From Haloarculaceae archaeon (lineage in GTDB: Archaea; Halobacteriota; Halobacteria; Halobacteriales; Haloarculaceae): a stretch of 6,114 nt of DNA. The position numbers and the translations under genes are program-made. The notes beneath the pieces were generated by a model, which saw only the letters and a program-made list of their open reading frames with translations, had not been told where the DNA came from and ran no database searches. The DNA lies in the NCBI GenBank assembly GCA_018609945.1, contig JAHENO010000170.1:1-6114 (forward strand), written 5' to 3'. Shown piece by piece: positions 5,880 to 6,114 of this stretch. Within the stretch, counting starts at the first letter, position 1. Each line of letters starts with the position of its first letter.

Positions 5880-6114
5880 TTACGTGGCCTCGTTGCCGAC
5901 GGTGCCGAGCCACTCCGCCGCGTATCCGAAGACGTCCTCGTAGCCGTACGGGGACATCAACACGGGGTAGAACCCCTCCTCGGCGACGATCTCCTCGCCG
6001 TCGGCGGCCGCGAAGGCCTCCCCGGCGGGCACGTGCTCGAAGTTCGAGGCGTAGACCTCGTAGGTGCGGGCCTGCCGTTTGGGAACCTGCTGGACCAGTC
6101 GGTAGACCGGCAAA
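5880..6114 (-). CDS. Small acidic protein of unknown function (N-terminus beyond window edge)
   Basis: A minus-strand frame enters from the right edge and runs about 77 codons to a TAA at 5880-5882. The first complete codon in view is TTG (6113-6111), so the true start probably lies just outside, although TTG initiation cannot be excluded. Visible blocks are PVYRLVQQVPKRQARTYEVY near the start, then NFEHVPAGEAF, EEIVAEEGFYPVLMSPYGYE and DVFGYAAEWLG near the end. The protein is acidic, soluble-looking, without cysteines or membrane segments, and its aromatic-rich second half suggests a compact fold. I do not recognise the family and assign no function. Haloarchaeal composition supports a real gene. 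It reads in the same direction as the AI-2E gene, 155 bp upstream of it. Confidence 0.7.
   Translation of the reverse strand, partial: LPVYRLVQQVPKRQARTYEVYASNFEHVPAGEAFAAADGEEIVAEEGFYPVLMSPYGYEDVFGYAAEWLGTVGNEAT

Overview
The window looks like chromosomal DNA from a haloarchaeon (class Halobacteria). It is GC-rich with strong G/C preference at third codon positions, which opens long spurious frames opposite the real genes. The soluble proteins are rich in Asp and Glu. Several genes have an A/T-rich box about 27 bp upstream of the ATG and little or no Shine-Dalgarno sequence, the usual arrangement for leaderless haloarchaeal transcripts. Two small proteins resemble families I associate with haloarchaea or archaea (DUF5820 and UPF0179). 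I cannot name the genus.

Layout, left to right. (1) Positions 1-1996, minus strand: a PrkA-type AAA+ serine protein kinase, cut at its C-terminus by the window edge. In haloarchaea and many bacteria this gene heads a stress or starvation cluster (a second prkA, then yeaH- and spoVR-like genes); those partners would lie to the left, outside the window. (2) Positions 1997-2404: a 408-bp divergent intergenic region. It holds an AT-rich core with TATA-like sequences for both directions, a likely long prkA leader with a hairpin and short repeats, and a small dyad near the inferred prkA transcription start. (3) Positions 2405-3329, plus strand: two small conserved genes, a DUF5820-like protein and a cysteine-rich UPF0179 protein. 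They are 49 bp apart; a dyad spans the first stop codon and a separate TATA box serves the second gene. (4) Positions 3340-5724, minus strand: a calcineurin-like metallophosphoesterase with two membrane helices inserted inside its catalytic domain, preceded on that strand by an AI-2E/PerM family membrane protein. (5) Positions 5725-5879: a short spacer with an interrupted dyad. (6) Positions 5880-6114, minus strand: the C-terminal part of a small acidic protein I do not recognise.

The genes do not form one obvious pathway. PrkA points to general stress or nutrient signalling. The phosphoesterase and the AI-2E protein are both membrane-associated and lie in tandem, but a good promoter box in the 54-bp gap suggests the phosphoesterase can be transcribed alone. 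I see no mobile element, CRISPR array, tRNA, rRNA or clear horizontally acquired island. The most unusual item is the membrane-inserted phosphoesterase, followed by the control region of prkA.
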